This document shows, piece by piece, positions 17,259 through 25,535 of a DNA stretch of 64,000 nt. The first letter of the stretch is position 1, and each line of letters begins with the position of its first letter. Position numbers and translations under genes: made by a program. The DNA is from Neobacillus niacini. GTDB lineage: Bacteria > Bacillota > Bacilli > Bacillales > Cytobacillaceae. Location of the stretch: NCBI RefSeq assembly GCF_019749295.1, contig NZ_JACWFG010000018.1, positions 175,890-239,889 on the forward strand. The letters are read 5' to 3'. Below the pieces are notes generated by a model that ran no database searches, was not told the origin of the DNA, and saw only the letters and a list, made by a program, of their open reading frames with translations.

Positions 17259-17595
17259 ATTCATTATTATTCTGACCGATTCGCCACTTATTGAATTCAA
17301 TAAAATCGCGAAATTGTTCTTTCGAGACACCTGAATCCATCGCTTCTTTGACAATATTCATCCAATCACTATCTAATTCTTCTTTATTAATCTGTTCATT
17401 TATTAGATGATCAACAGGTACATGTAATACAGAAGAAATCTTTTCAAGAAATTGAATCGATGGATTTCTTTGCAGGTTTCTTTCAAGTGAGCTTAAATAA
17501 GATTTAGCCACTCCTGCTTGCTCTGCAAGTTCTGATAATGACATTTTTTTTTCTAAACGAAGTTTTTTAACACGATCACCTATCATTGAGCTCAC
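17257..17595 (-). CDS. sinR: SinR-like transcriptional repressor
   Basis: 112 aa. The N-terminal HTH_3 (about 4-65; LSELAEQAGVAKSYLSSLERNLQRNPSIQFLEKIS) is almost the SinR sequence. A C-terminal SinI-type dimerisation motif follows (DSDWMNIVKEAMDSGVSKEQFRDFIEFNKWR). SinR represses extracellular matrix and biofilm operons and is antagonised by SinI. The start is GTG 17595 or ATG 17586; the second matches SinR's normal MIG start. It is convergent with the riboswitch-controlled sinI gene. Confidence 0.93.
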   Translation of the reverse strand: MSSMIGDRVKKLRLEKKMSLSELAEQAGVAKSYLSSLERNLQRNPSIQFLEKISSVLHVPVDHLINEQINKEELDSDWMNIVKEAMDSGVSKEQFRDFIEFNKWRIGQNNNE

Positions 17596-17800
17596 ACACC
17601 TAATATATTAATTATTACTATAATAATTTTATCAGAAACGATGAAAAAGTTCCATATTAAGAACAACTTATTATAACAAAAAAGTTTCCAACTATCGAAT
17701 ATTTTTTGAAAAAGTGGCGTTTTAACGATACTATTAAAGTGTGTTTCCAATTCTATAAGAATTCATAAATAAATAAATAAATAATAAAGGTTGGGAAGTC

Positions 17801-18550
17801 ATGATTGTTCTAAAATCACAGCGTGAAATTGAAGCGATGAAAAAAGCAGGAGAAATTCTTTCCTTATGTCATAAGGAAATAAAAAAGTTGATAAAACCAG
17901 GAATTACAACATGGGAGATTGATGAGTTTGTAGACGAATTCCTAAGCAAGCACAAGGCAACTCCACAGCAGAAAGGCTATAAAGGCTATAAATATGCTAC
18001 ATGTGCAAGTATTAATGATGAAGTTTGCCATGGCTTTCCTAGAAAAGAGCCATTAAATGAAGGTGATATTGTCACCATTGATATGGTTGTTAATTATAAT
18101 GGCGGGCTGGCTGATTCTGCATGGTCCTATGCTGTTGGTAAGGTTTCAAAGGAGACTGAACATTTATTAAATGTTACGAAGGAAGCACTTTATAAAGGAA
18201 TTGCAGCGTCTGTCCCTGGCAATAGAATCGGAGATATTGGACACGCAATTCAAACGTATGTTGAAGGTGAAGGATTTTCAGTTGTTCGGGATTTTATCGG
18301 CCATGGAATTGGGGCTGTCATTCATGAAAAACCAGATGTACCACATTACGGACTGCCTGGAAAAGGTCCTAGAATTAAAGAAGGAATGGTGTTTACCATT
18401 GAGCCAATGGTCAACGTCGGAAAGTATCAAACCAAGATGGATGATAATGGATGGACTGCACGTACGATTGATGGTAAATATTCTGCTCAATATGAACATA
18501 CCATTGCCATCACAAAGGACGGTCCCATTATTTTAACTGAACAGGATTAA
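17801..18550 (+). CDS. map: Type I methionine aminopeptidase (MapB-like)
   Basis: 249 aa. The five metal ligands are D94 (TIDMVV), D105 (LADSAW), H168 (GHGIG), E201 (EPMV) and E232 (YEHT), with H77 near the active site. It removes the initiator methionine from nascent proteins. B. subtilis has a second, stand-alone enzyme, MapB (YflG), in the same yfl/yfk neighbourhood, so this is its orthologue rather than the ribosomal-operon map. Upstream is a TAAATAAATAAA tract, then a weak AAAGG site. Terminator downstream. Confidence 0.95.
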   Translation: MIVLKSQREIEAMKKAGEILSLCHKEIKKLIKPGITTWEIDEFVDEFLSKHKATPQQKGYKGYKYATCASINDEVCHGFPRKEPLNEGDIVTIDMVVNYNGGLADSAWSYAVGKVSKETEHLLNVTKEALYKGIAASVPGNRIGDIGHAIQTYVEGEGFSVVRDFIGHGIGAVIHEKPDVPHYGLPGKGPRIKEGMVFTIEPMVNVGKYQTKMDDNGWTARTIDGKYSAQYEHTIAITKDGPIILTEQD

Positions 18551-18553
18551 ATG

Positions 18554-18582
18554 AAAAAACAGATCCTCTGAGATCTGTTTTA
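18554..18582. terminator. Bidirectional terminator
   Basis: AAAAACAGATC-ctctga-GATCTGTTTT between the convergent map and yfkK-like genes. Confidence 0.78.
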
Positions 18583-18807
18583 CTTGTTTTTACGAAGATT
18601 TCCTAGCTCTTCTACTAAGGCTTGCATTTCATTTGGGCTAAAAGATGGTTTTTTTATCACCATTTCATATATTTCTTTTAACTCTTCGTACATTTCTTCA
18701 TCAAAGTGAGAAGGTTTTATGGCCCCAAGATTTAATACCTTTAACTTTTCTTTAATTTGTTCAATCATATATTCTACATTTTCTGTTGTTTTCTCTGATA
18801 AGTTCAT
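18580..18807 (-). CDS. yfkK: UPF0435 / DUF1128 protein YfkK
   Basis: 75 aa. TENVEYMIEQIKEKLKVLNLG is nearly identical to B. subtilis YfkK, a helical cytoplasmic protein of unknown function. Full length. Its place next to mapB and upstream of yfkH agrees with the B. subtilis gene order. Confidence 0.9.
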   Translation of the reverse strand: MNLSEKTTENVEYMIEQIKEKLKVLNLGAIKPSHFDEEMYEELKEIYEMVIKKPSFSPNEMQALVEELGNLRKNK

Positions 18808-18874
18808 CCCGTCACCCTTTCAGTATTCGTAACTTTATCTTTCCATTTTCAATGGCAGATGTCAATCTAAACAT

Positions 18875-18900
18875 GTTTTATGGGGTCTATTGATGGGTAA
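18875..18900 (+). promoter_or_regulatory. Candidate sigma-B promoter upstream of the YtxH gene
   Basis: GTTTTA, 14 nt, GGGTAA: each half differs by one base from the sigma-B consensus (GTTTAA ... GGGTAT) with correct spacing. It is about 140 bp before a YtxH-family gene, a family known to be sigma-B controlled in B. subtilis. Confidence 0.45.
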
Positions 18901-19041
18901 TAAGAATAATAGGATAAAAATATGGCCAGCCCTTGCATTTGGCAGCCTGCTTAAAGCAAAATATAAAGTGGAGTATATTGGTATTTTTTTCATAGTGATG
19001 AAAACAATGATAAAAACATTTTGAAAGGAGAGGTTAAAAAA

Positions 19042-19428
19042 ATGGGTAAAAATTTATTTTTGAAAGGCATAATCTATGGTGCCTTAGCAGGCGGGGCCCT
19101 TAGCTTATTAGATAAAAAAACACGTCAGGATATGAAGGTAAATGTGAAAAAAGCGTACGAGCAAGTCTCGTATGTTATTGCGCATCCCGGTGAAATAACC
19201 GGAAATATAAAAGAGACTGCTGAAAAAATTAGAAACACGATTGAGCAGGTAAACGAGGATATTTCTTTTATTACAGAGAAAGTGGACGAACTTCGTGAGT
19301 TGACACCGCAGGTAAAGGAAAGGGTTAAGGAGACGAAGATTGCTTTTTCAGGTCCTGAAGACTCACTTGAAGAAGACCTATTAAAAGAGGTTGTTGTGGA
19401 AGAGGACGCTGCAGAGAAAGAAAAATAA
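19042..19428 (+). CDS. YtxH domain protein
   Basis: About 128 aa from ATG 19042 (GGAGAGG 7 nt upstream). A glycine/alanine-rich hydrophobic N-terminus (FLKGIIYGALAGGALSLL) is followed by a long amphipathic charged helix and an acidic tail, the usual YtxH pattern. YtxH proteins are general-stress (sigma-B) proteins with no defined activity; membrane association is inferred from the N-terminus. A sigma-B-like promoter lies upstream. It is followed by the yfkH-like gene only 31 nt later, probably one operon. Confidence 0.75.
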   Translation: MGKNLFLKGIIYGALAGGALSLLDKKTRQDMKVNVKKAYEQVSYVIAHPGEITGNIKETAEKIRNTIEQVNEDISFITEKVDELRELTPQVKERVKETKIAFSGPEDSLEEDLLKEVVVEEDAAEKEK

Positions 19429-19459
19429 GAAGTAAGAATCGTTTAAGGAGAGGTGAGAT

Positions 19460-20296
19460 ATGGAGAAGGTAGTGAATGTTCGCAAATCTTTGTTAAGTAT
19501 GTTATGGCATCGGATAGAAGAAGATGATATTCCAGGTTTATCTGCACAGCTCGCTTATTTTTTTCTTCTTTCATTGTTTCCACTTCTAATTTTTATTTTT
19601 ACTTTATTGCCTTATCTGCCTATTCCATACCCTGACATTTTAGGAAATATTAGAGAGTTTGCGCCGCCGCAAACCATGGATTTAATCGAGAAAAATGTTA
19701 ACTATGTAATGAATACCCGCAATGGGGGATTACTATCCATTGGGATTATTGGAACCATTTGGTCTGCCTCTAATGGTATTCATGCCTTAGTAAGAGCCTT
19801 TAACAAAGCATACAATGTGAAAGAGAGTCGTTCTTTTTTCGTTTCTAGGGGGATGGCTATCCTGCTGACAATCGGAATGATTTTTGTTTTTATCGTTGCT
19901 GTATTACTACCGATATTTGGCAGAGAAATTGGAGTATTTCTTTTTTCCTATTTAGGCTTTAAGATGGAATTTCTTCGTATTTGGGAAATGCTCAGATTAG
20001 CTGTCAGCGCCCTTATCTTATTTTTAATTTTCACTGGATTATATTGGATTGCTCCTAATGTTAAATTGCGCTGCAGGAGTGCATTCCCAGGAGCCGGTTT
20101 TGCAACCGTCGGCTGGATTGTTTCGTCCTATGCTTTATCTTTCTATGTAAGTAAATTTAACAACTTTTCATTGACCTATGGAAGTATTGGAGCCATCATC
20201 GTCTTGCTAATTTGGTTATACATATCTGGGTTTATTATCATTATTGGCGGAGAGATCAATGCTTTCTATAGTGAAAGGAATAAAGCAAACTGTTAA
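19460..20296 (+). CDS. yfkH: YihY/BrkB family membrane protein (YfkH)
   Basis: 278 aa with about six membrane helices. DDIPGLSAQLAYFFLLSLFPLLIF and GSIGAIIVLLIWLYISGFIIIIGGEINA are the family's signature N- and C-terminal segments. The family was once annotated as RNase BN but is now of unknown transport-like function. AAGGAGAGGTG precedes the ATG. Gene order (yfkK, yfkH, yfkF, yfkE, yfkD) agrees with B. subtilis. Confidence 0.88.
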   Translation: MEKVVNVRKSLLSMLWHRIEEDDIPGLSAQLAYFFLLSLFPLLIFIFTLLPYLPIPYPDILGNIREFAPPQTMDLIEKNVNYVMNTRNGGLLSIGIIGTIWSASNGIHALVRAFNKAYNVKESRSFFVSRGMAILLTIGMIFVFIVAVLLPIFGREIGVFLFSYLGFKMEFLRIWEMLRLAVSALILFLIFTGLYWIAPNVKLRCRSAFPGAGFATVGWIVSSYALSFYVSKFNNFSLTYGSIGAIIVLLIWLYISGFIIIIGGEINAFYSERNKANC

Positions 20297-20372
20297 ATTT
20301 TTTCTTTATGAAAACTTCATTCACTGCAGACAATATAGGTGGGGAACAGTTAATAAATAGGGGGGACTCACC

Positions 20373-20477
20373 ATGACTAAAAAAACAAAAAAAGATGGCG
20401 GCACAAAGCAAAAGGGTAAAGGCAGTAAAGGCAATAAAACATCTGGTTCTGCTAACGGCAGCAATGGATATCATTAA
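20373..20477 (+). CDS. 34-aa basic Lys/Gly/Asn-rich peptide, unknown
   Basis: ATG 20373 follows AGGGGGGA by about 6 nt. The protein starts MTKKTKKDGGTKQKGKGSKG and ends SNGYH. Its composition (K, G, N, S, T) recalls small spore or DNA-associated proteins, but I know no exact family. It lies between yfkH and a terminator shared with the convergent ATPase gene. Confidence 0.6.
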   Translation: MTKKTKKDGGTKQKGKGSKGNKTSGSANGSNGYH

Positions 20478-20480
20478 ATA

Positions 20481-20502
20481 GAACCGGGCGAAAGCCCGGT
20501 TC
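20481..20502. terminator. Bidirectional terminator
   Basis: GAACCGGGC-gaaa-GCCCGGTTC between the small basic gene and the convergent P-type ATPase gene; T-rich on the + side. Confidence 0.85.
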
Positions 20503-20503
20503 A

Positions 20504-22426
20504 TTAATTTTTTAACAGTCTTAAACTATTTAGAATTACGAGTATGGTACTGCCTTCATGACCGATTACTCCAAAAGGCAAATCCAGTAATTGAAAAAAA
20601 TTAGATGAAATTAAGATCATAATCACCGTGATCGAGAAGATTACATTTTGTTTAATGATAGAGTTCATTCTTTGGGAAAGACGAATGGCTTCGGCAATCC
20701 TTGGCAGGTCATTTTTCATTAACACTACATCCGCTGTCTCGAGGGCAACATCCGATCCTTCACCCATCGCAATACCAACATTCGCAATCGCTAATGCAGG
20801 TGCGTCATTAATTCCATCTCCAACCATTGCAATGGTTTTGTATTTTTCCTTTAACTTTTTAAGCTGCTCCACTTTTTCTTCAGGCAGGCATTCGGCAAAG
20901 AACTGGTCGACATGACTTTCCTTTGCGATTGCTTTAGCCGTTTTCTCACTATCACCGGTAAGCATTACCGTGTAAATACCAAGCTTCTTTAAGTGGTCCA
21001 GAGCAGCCTTCGTTTCTTGTCTAACAACATCCTTTAAAGCAATCATTGCGGCTAAACAACCGTTAACTTGCACAAATACAAGCGTGTTCCCTTGGCTGGC
21101 AAGCTCAGCTGCTTTACCGTCAGCAAATGTTAGTGCGGCCTCTTTCCCAACAAAATCCGCTTTGCCTATTTTCCACTGTTCCCCATTTATTTCCGCTTTT
21201 ACACCCCACCCCGAAACATCTTCAAGATTCTCCGGCTGAATAAGGTCTGTGTCAAATTTGGCTTTCACATATTTGACAATCGATTGTGCAAGAGGATGAT
21301 TTGATTGGTTTTCTATTGAAGCTGCTTTCCATAACAGTTCCGATTCACTAAAGTTTTCATGAATGATTATTTCGGTAACCTCAGGTTTTCCTTTCGTTAG
21401 TGTACCGGTTTTATCGAAGGCAATGGCTTCCAAATGGCTTAGATTTTCTAAATGTACGCCGCCTTTGACTAGAATTCCTCGTTTTGCGCCATTTGAAATG
21501 GCAGACAGTGTTGCCGGCATAATCGAAGCAACTAAAGCACAAGGAGAGGCGACAACCAATAAAATCATCGCTCGATAAAATGACTCATTCCATGTCCAAT
21601 CCAGTAAGAAATAGGGCAGGAACATCATTAATAAAACAACAACTAACACGGTCTTTACATACGTTCCTTCAAAGCGTTCAATAAACAGCTGTGATGGAGA
21701 CTTTTCGCTTTGTGCGGATTGTACAAGTTCAATGATTTTATGAAAGAGTGTTTCATTACTTGTTTTCGTTGTTTGGAGTGTGATGGCACCTGTTAAATTG
21801 ACGGTACCTGCAAACACTTCCTTATCAATTCCTTTTGAGACTGGCATTGATTCCCCTGTAATGGCGGCCTCATCAATATTGGTATGCCCCATCTTAATGA
21901 CTCCATCTGAAGGGATTCTTTCTCCCGGTTTAACTAGGATTTGGTCACCAATCTTTAGCTCAGAGACAGGTACACGCCTTTCAATCCCATTATTAATGAG
22001 AAGAGCCTCTTCTGGCTGAAGCTTCATAAGCGAGGATATTTCTTTATGACTTTTGTTCATTGTATAAGTCTCTAAAGCACCGCTGACAGCAAATATAAAA
22101 ATTAAAACGGCGCCTTCTGTCCAATAACCAATAATCGCAGAACCGATCGCTGCAAAAATCATCAGCATTTCGACATTTAACTGTTTGTTTTCATAAGTAG
22201 CCTCGATTCCTTCCTTGGCTTTTGCAAAGCCGCCAATCACAAAGGCTAATAAATAAAAGATAATAGAAGTGACATGATCACCCATTTTATCTGTAATCCA
22301 TCCTGCTGCAATGAAAACACCACTAAGTCCAGCGGCAATCAGCTCGGCATGGGGTTTTATTTTTTCTAAAATACTTACCTTGGGCAGCCCTTTTGTTAAT
22401 CTCTTGGCATCTGTACTCATTTTCAA
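20504..22426 (-). CDS. P1B-4-type heavy-metal-transporting ATPase (PfeT/ZosA-like)
   Basis: 640 aa with no N-terminal HMA metal-binding domain. TGES (190-193), SPC in the metal-binding helix (294-296), phosphorylation site D338 in DKTGTLT and GDGINDAPAL near the C-terminus are all present. HEGST (about 623-627) together with SPC marks subgroup P1B-4. In B. subtilis the close relative PfeT (formerly ZosA) exports Fe(II) and is under PerR and Fur control; Co or Zn are alternative substrates for P1B-4 pumps. A Fur-box-like sequence sits about 32 nt upstream of the start, supporting the iron assignment. Cytoplasmic membrane. Confidence 0.88.
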   Translation of the reverse strand: MKMSTDAKRLTKGLPKVSILEKIKPHAELIAAGLSGVFIAAGWITDKMGDHVTSIIFYLLAFVIGGFAKAKEGIEATYENKQLNVEMLMIFAAIGSAIIGYWTEGAVLIFIFAVSGALETYTMNKSHKEISSLMKLQPEEALLINNGIERRVPVSELKIGDQILVKPGERIPSDGVIKMGHTNIDEAAITGESMPVSKGIDKEVFAGTVNLTGAITLQTTKTSNETLFHKIIELVQSAQSEKSPSQLFIERFEGTYVKTVLVVVLLMMFLPYFLLDWTWNESFYRAMILLVVASPCALVASIMPATLSAISNGAKRGILVKGGVHLENLSHLEAIAFDKTGTLTKGKPEVTEIIIHENFSESELLWKAASIENQSNHPLAQSIVKYVKAKFDTDLIQPENLEDVSGWGVKAEINGEQWKIGKADFVGKEAALTFADGKAAELASQGNTLVFVQVNGCLAAMIALKDVVRQETKAALDHLKKLGIYTVMLTGDSEKTAKAIAKESHVDQFFAECLPEEKVEQLKKLKEKYKTIAMVGDGINDAPALAIANVGIAMGEGSDVALETADVVLMKNDLPRIAEAIRLSQRMNSIIKQNVIFSITVIMILISSNFFQLLDLPFGVIGHEGSTILVILNSLRLLKN

Positions 22427-22457
22427 TTCCCTCCTCTTTGTCTATCTAATTGAGAAA

Positions 22458-22476
22458 AATAATCAAAATCATTACC
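22458..22476 (-). promoter_or_regulatory. Fur-box-like operator upstream of the P1B-4 ATPase
   Basis: AATAATCAAAATCATTACC on the + strand matches 15 of 19 positions of the classical Fur box (GATAATGATAATCATTATC). It is 32-50 nt upstream of the ATPase start codon, where a regulator could act. Confidence 0.45.
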
Positions 22477-22479
22477 CCT

Positions 22480-22517
22480 AAAAAACACGAAAGCTGTCAT
22501 CAATAAAGATGACAGCG
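22480..22517 (-). terminator. Terminator of the yfkF-like gene
   Basis: GCTGTCATC-aataaa-GATGACAGC, then a T-rich tract (TTTCGTGTTTTTT) read on the minus strand. Confidence 0.75.
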
Positions 22518-22597
22518 GACTTCCGAAAACAATTATTAGATTAAATTAATTTTATCATAAATTATATGCAATTTATATAATTATGCTCCAAATATAA

Positions 22598-23776
22598 TTA
22601 AGAGTTATGCTGCTCAACCATTGAATAGTTCTTCTTACCAAACGTATAAATAATGATGGATAAGGTTAACAGCATGGTACTGATAATATAAAAGAAACTA
22701 ATTCCCTTGAAAAATTGAATAAATAAACCGCCGATTATGGGTCCGCTTAAACTTCCTAAGCTAAAGAATATACCACATAACAAATTTCCTGTTGCTAACA
22801 AATTTTTCGGAACTAGATCCGTCATATAACTGATTCCCAGTGAAAATGTAGAACCTACGACCATTCCTGAGAAAAGGAATGAGATGAAAAGGCCAATAAA
22901 GGAATGTTCAAAAATGCTCGCGGATGTAAATGTTAGAAATCCAAGAAGAAGAACAATCATTAAGATATTTCTACGTCCGTAGGAATCGCTAAGAACACCT
23001 AATGGCAGCTGCGTGATGATACTGCCGACTGCAAAGGCTGTTAGTACGAAGGAAACACTTGCAACGTCGATGTCACTTCTTAATGCATAGACGGGAAAGC
23101 TGCCGTTTAAAGAGGATTCTAAAAATCCGTAGCAAAAGGGTGGGAGGAAAGCGACCCAGCCATATTTCATGGTCTTCTTAAAACGTTTGATTGTGTTAAG
23201 GAATGAATTAATTTCCACTTCCTGTTCAGGAAACTCGTTCTTTAATGTAAATACAAATACCCAGCCAATTAAACAAAGGATAGAGGAAACAATAAATGGC
23301 AATGCCTCATTAATATTTACCAGTGGTGTCATCAAGGGTCCGCTGGCAAATCCTATCCCAAAAAATAAACCGTATAAGGAAATATTCCGCCCTCTCTTTT
23401 CGGTTGGAGAGGCAGAGGTAATCCAGGTTTGCGTGGCAAAATGTAAGGCATGGTCCCCAATCCCGATTAGAGCCCTCAAGCCAAACCAAAACCAAAAGGA
23501 TTTCCACAATGGAAACAGTGCAAGGGCCAGCACTACTAGTCCGCCGCCAAGTATAATCGTTGGTTTATAGCCATACTTTCGCAGCGGTGCTTCCATAAAT
23601 GGAGAAACAAGAAGAATCCCAATGTAGAGAGCAGTGGCATTTAATCCATTAAGAGAGGAAGAAACCCCGCCTTGTTCAAAAATCACCGCAATCAATGGAA
23701 GAAGCATTCCTTGTGAAAAGCCAGAAATGGCGACGATGGTCACTAAAACCCAAAACCGAAAATTAGTTTTATTCAT
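22598..23776 (-). CDS. yfkF: MFS transporter YfkF
   Basis: 392 aa with 12 membrane segments. The MFS loop motif appears after TM8 as GVLSDSYGRRNILM, and SPTEKRGRNISLYGLFFGIGFASGP is typical of the YfkF type. Its position between yfkH and the calcium antiporter gene agrees with B. subtilis yfkF, a multidrug-efflux-like gene of unknown substrate. Its own terminator lies downstream. It is divergent from chaA. Confidence 0.85.
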   Translation of the reverse strand: MNKTNFRFWVLVTIVAISGFSQGMLLPLIAVIFEQGGVSSSLNGLNATALYIGILLVSPFMEAPLRKYGYKPTIILGGGLVVLALALFPLWKSFWFWFGLRALIGIGDHALHFATQTWITSASPTEKRGRNISLYGLFFGIGFASGPLMTPLVNINEALPFIVSSILCLIGWVFVFTLKNEFPEQEVEINSFLNTIKRFKKTMKYGWVAFLPPFCYGFLESSLNGSFPVYALRSDIDVASVSFVLTAFAVGSIITQLPLGVLSDSYGRRNILMIVLLLGFLTFTSASIFEHSFIGLFISFLFSGMVVGSTFSLGISYMTDLVPKNLLATGNLLCGIFFSLGSLSGPIIGGLFIQFFKGISFFYIISTMLLTLSIIIYTFGKKNYSMVEQHNS

Positions 23777-23960
23777 ATATAAACCTCATTAGTTTGTTAA
23801 TTAATACCCATTCGATGGTATCGGGAAAATAATGCATTTGCAAGAAAAATATTCTTCAATCATGTTAAATAGCACAAAAAAAGGGAACTATCATACTGGA
23901 GGAATTTTTATACTTTTTTATCATATTCATTTTCTATGCAAGCCCTAAGGAGGAGAAACA

Positions 23961-25013
23961 GTGGAAAAAATATTTATGCTGCTTACTTTCATTGGAGTCC
24001 CGCTCTCTGTGATTGGGACACTGATGCATTGGCCGACTATGATTCTTTTTGTTGTTTACTGTGTTTCAATTATCGCTCTTGCCAGTTATATGGGGAGGGC
24101 AACTGAAAGTTTGGCAATTGTCACAGGACCACGTGTAGGAGGTCTATTAAATGCTACTTTTGGAAACGCAGTGGAATTAATCATTTCAATTTTTGCTTTA
24201 AAGGAAGGGCTGGTTGGAGTTGTACTTGCATCCTTAACAGGATCAGTCTTGGGGAATCTTCTACTGGTGGCTGGTTTATCCTTTTTTATCGGGGGTTTGA
24301 AATTTAAAAGGCAGACGTTTAATGTCCATGATGCCAGGCACAATTCTGGATTGTTAATGTTCGCTGTAATTGTAGCCTTTGTAATTCCTGAGGTCTTTTC
24401 GATGGAAATGAATGAGTCGAAAACATTAACACTTAGTATTGGGATATCACTTATTCTAATCTTACTTTATCTAGCGGCTCTTTTCTTTAAATTGGTTACA
24501 CATCGAGGGGTTTATCAAAGTGAGAATGCACAAACACATCATGAGGAAGAGCCTGAATGGGGGAAAGGCAAGGCTATTGGCGTTCTATTGGCAGCTACTC
24601 TAGCTGTTGCCTATATTTCAGAAAATCTTGTTCATACGTTTGAATATGTAGCGGAATCATTTGGCTGGACGGAGTTATTCATAGGGGTTATTATTGTCGC
24701 CATTGTTGGTAACGCTGCAGAACACGCTTCTGCTATTGTAATGGCCTTTAAAAATAAAATGGATATTGCGGTAGAGATTGCAATCGGCTCAACACTTCAG
24801 ATTGCCATGTTTGTTGCACCAGTACTAGTCTTAATTTCCCTTCTCTTTCCAACAACCATGCCGCTTGTTTTTACTATGCCAGAGTTAATTGCCATGGTGA
24901 CCTCTGTACTGCTTATGGTTGTAATCTCAAATGACGGGGAATCAAACTGGTTTGAGGGACTCACCTTACTTGCGGCCTATTTCATCATGGGTATAGGATT
25001 CTTCTTACTATAA
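23961..25013 (+). CDS. chaA: Calcium/proton antiporter ChaA (YfkE)
   Basis: 350 aa, a CAX-type member of the CaCA superfamily. The two ion-binding repeats are visible as NATFGNAVELIISIFAL and GNAAEHASAIVMAFKNK, each in the middle of a half with about five helices. It exchanges cytosolic calcium for protons. GTG start with AAGGAGGAG 7 nt upstream. In B. subtilis the orthologue sits next to yfkF and yfkD, as here, and is expressed in the forespore. Confidence 0.94.
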   Translation: MEKIFMLLTFIGVPLSVIGTLMHWPTMILFVVYCVSIIALASYMGRATESLAIVTGPRVGGLLNATFGNAVELIISIFALKEGLVGVVLASLTGSVLGNLLLVAGLSFFIGGLKFKRQTFNVHDARHNSGLLMFAVIVAFVIPEVFSMEMNESKTLTLSIGISLILILLYLAALFFKLVTHRGVYQSENAQTHHEEEPEWGKGKAIGVLLAATLAVAYISENLVHTFEYVAESFGWTELFIGVIIVAIVGNAAEHASAIVMAFKNKMDIAVEIAIGSTLQIAMFVAPVLVLISLLFPTTMPLVFTMPELIAMVTSVLLMVVISNDGESNWFEGLTLLAAYFIMGIGFFLL

Positions 25014-25027
25014 AAAATGGTCAAATA

Positions 25028-25065
25028 AAAAGACTCTGAGCCAGCGGGCACAGAGTCTTCCTTTA
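25028..25065 (+). terminator. Terminator of chaA
   Basis: AAGACTCTG / CAGAGTCTT stem with a 12-nt loop, followed by CCTTTACTTTT. Confidence 0.75.
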
Positions 25066-25535
25066 CTTTTCAAATTCGATGTAAGAGTAAATCATGTAAT
25101 TTTGCTTTCATTCAATCATTATGCTATATGGGGTAAAACCAATCGCGTATCTTGGGCCCATCAATCACCAACCTTCATGTTTAGTTTATAATTGAAAAAC
25201 ACGAGTGTTGAATTTTCATATATGAGTGGAATCCCAACCTCCTTACTGGTAAATGGTTCGTCGATTGATTACTGCCCTCCTTTTTTAAGGTTAAGTACAT
25301 TATAACTGGTTAATTGAATTTTGTAAATGTTCTGATTATTATTTTTTAGGAGAATAAAATGGCATTCGGTTTTGGGCTGATTTAATGATGGCATTGACTG
25401 AGAAATAATCACTTGATAGCGGGGAGTATCAGGAGAAATATTGAAATATTTCGTGGAAATGGATAAAAGTTTTCAACTCCGAAAACACTATGAGCAGACT
25501 TATAACTGTTACAAAAGTGAAAGGAGTTTTTCTTT
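25066..25535. other. 470-bp intergenic region without a recognised gene
   Basis: Only very short frames are present on either strand. TTTTTTAGGAGAATAAAATG at about 25344 looks like an RBS and start but runs for seven codons only. The region may hold decayed sequence plus the yfkD promoter. Confidence 0.4.

Noticed and set aside
23860-23900. Sigma-G promoter (CATACTG) upstream of chaA
   Set aside because: The -10 resembles the consensus, but no -35 is found at suitable spacing.
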